Of a stretch of 64,000 bases of DNA, positions 63,969 through 64,000 are shown piece by piece. How positions within the stretch are numbered: position 1 is the first letter of the stretch; each line of letters starts with the position of its first letter. The notes under the pieces were generated by a model that saw only the letters and a list, made by a program, of their open reading frames with translations, had not been told where the DNA came from and made no database searches. Position numbers and translations under genes: made by a program. The DNA comes from Agelaius tricolor (Eukaryota > Chordata > Aves > Passeriformes > Icteridae): the NCBI GenBank assembly GCA_023055355.1, contig JALJCS010000054.1, forward strand, positions 1,116,001 to 1,180,000, written 5' to 3'.

Positions 63969-64000
63969 ATCATGGAATCATGGAATGGATTGGGTGGGAA
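63969..64000 (-). mobile_element. CR1 3' tail, cut by the window end
   Basis: AATCATGGAATCATGGAATG, then GATTGGGTGGGAA: two reversed terminal units and the start of a tail. The rest lies beyond the window. Confidence 0.75.

Overview
This is eukaryotic, almost certainly avian and probably songbird (passerine) nuclear DNA. The main evidence is at least 30 fragments of CR1, the dominant avian non-LTR retrotransposon, in both orientations. Many end in a CR1-type 3' tail whose 8-bp repeat reads ATTCCATG instead of the chicken-type ATTCTATG. The density of minisatellites, GC-rich patches and simple-sequence tracts suggests a microchromosome or similar repeat-rich region; that placement is inference.

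I find no protein-coding gene, tRNA, rRNA or conserved RNA that I can name. The long open frames lie over tandem repeats, polypyrimidine tracts or CR1 copies, are usually open in several frames on both strands, and contain no recognisable domain. The window therefore reads as intergenic or intronic sequence. One weak coding-like stretch (63175-63405) and a few CpG-rich or motif-bearing patches (18949-19010, 26110-26207, 35880-36340, 39060-39400, 44095-44190, 61085-61560) are listed with low confidence.

Layout. 1-13 kb: CR1 copies at 408-870, 3590-3900, 4470-4950, 10203-10492 and 11972-12490; two abutting minisatellites (2020-3090); a 1.1-kb polypyrimidine tract (6305-7432); a T12-G26 run near 10 kb. 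13-21 kb: a 72-bp block present twice (13857 and 15838), more CR1, and a 433-bp inverted repeat (19387-20556). 21-35 kb: CR1-rich, with a (TTTCC)n/(TTCCC)n microsatellite (26731-26978) and a two-variant 82/77-bp minisatellite (28118-28435). 35-45 kb: a 31-bp minisatellite inside a CR1 copy, 10-bp CACGTG-containing and 20-bp arrays, a duplicated ATT-rich array (42320-42890) and a purine-rich array (44421-45056). 45-60 kb: a 37-bp satellite with a duplicated 117-bp trimer (47544-48040), tandem duplications near 53.6 and 57.5 kb, a CR1 foldback (55722-56105) and a 39-bp minisatellite (58287-59025). 60-64 kb: short CR1 tails, a CpG-rich patch, and a less repetitive, more AT-rich end.

The strongest structural observations are these. 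(1) Seventeen CR1 3' bodies share a roughly 150-bp core that is nearly invariant by eye, while their flanking tails differ. (2) Seven CR1 copies share the same tail-to-body junction, which implies a dimeric CR1 3' end that spread as a unit. (3) Four short intervals carry CR1 tails in inverted orientation at their two ends. (4) Unique and repeat DNA alike is built from short GGAATTCC/TGGGAA-like words. None of this is a new gene system. It is a record of how CR1 and tandem repeats have shaped the locus.
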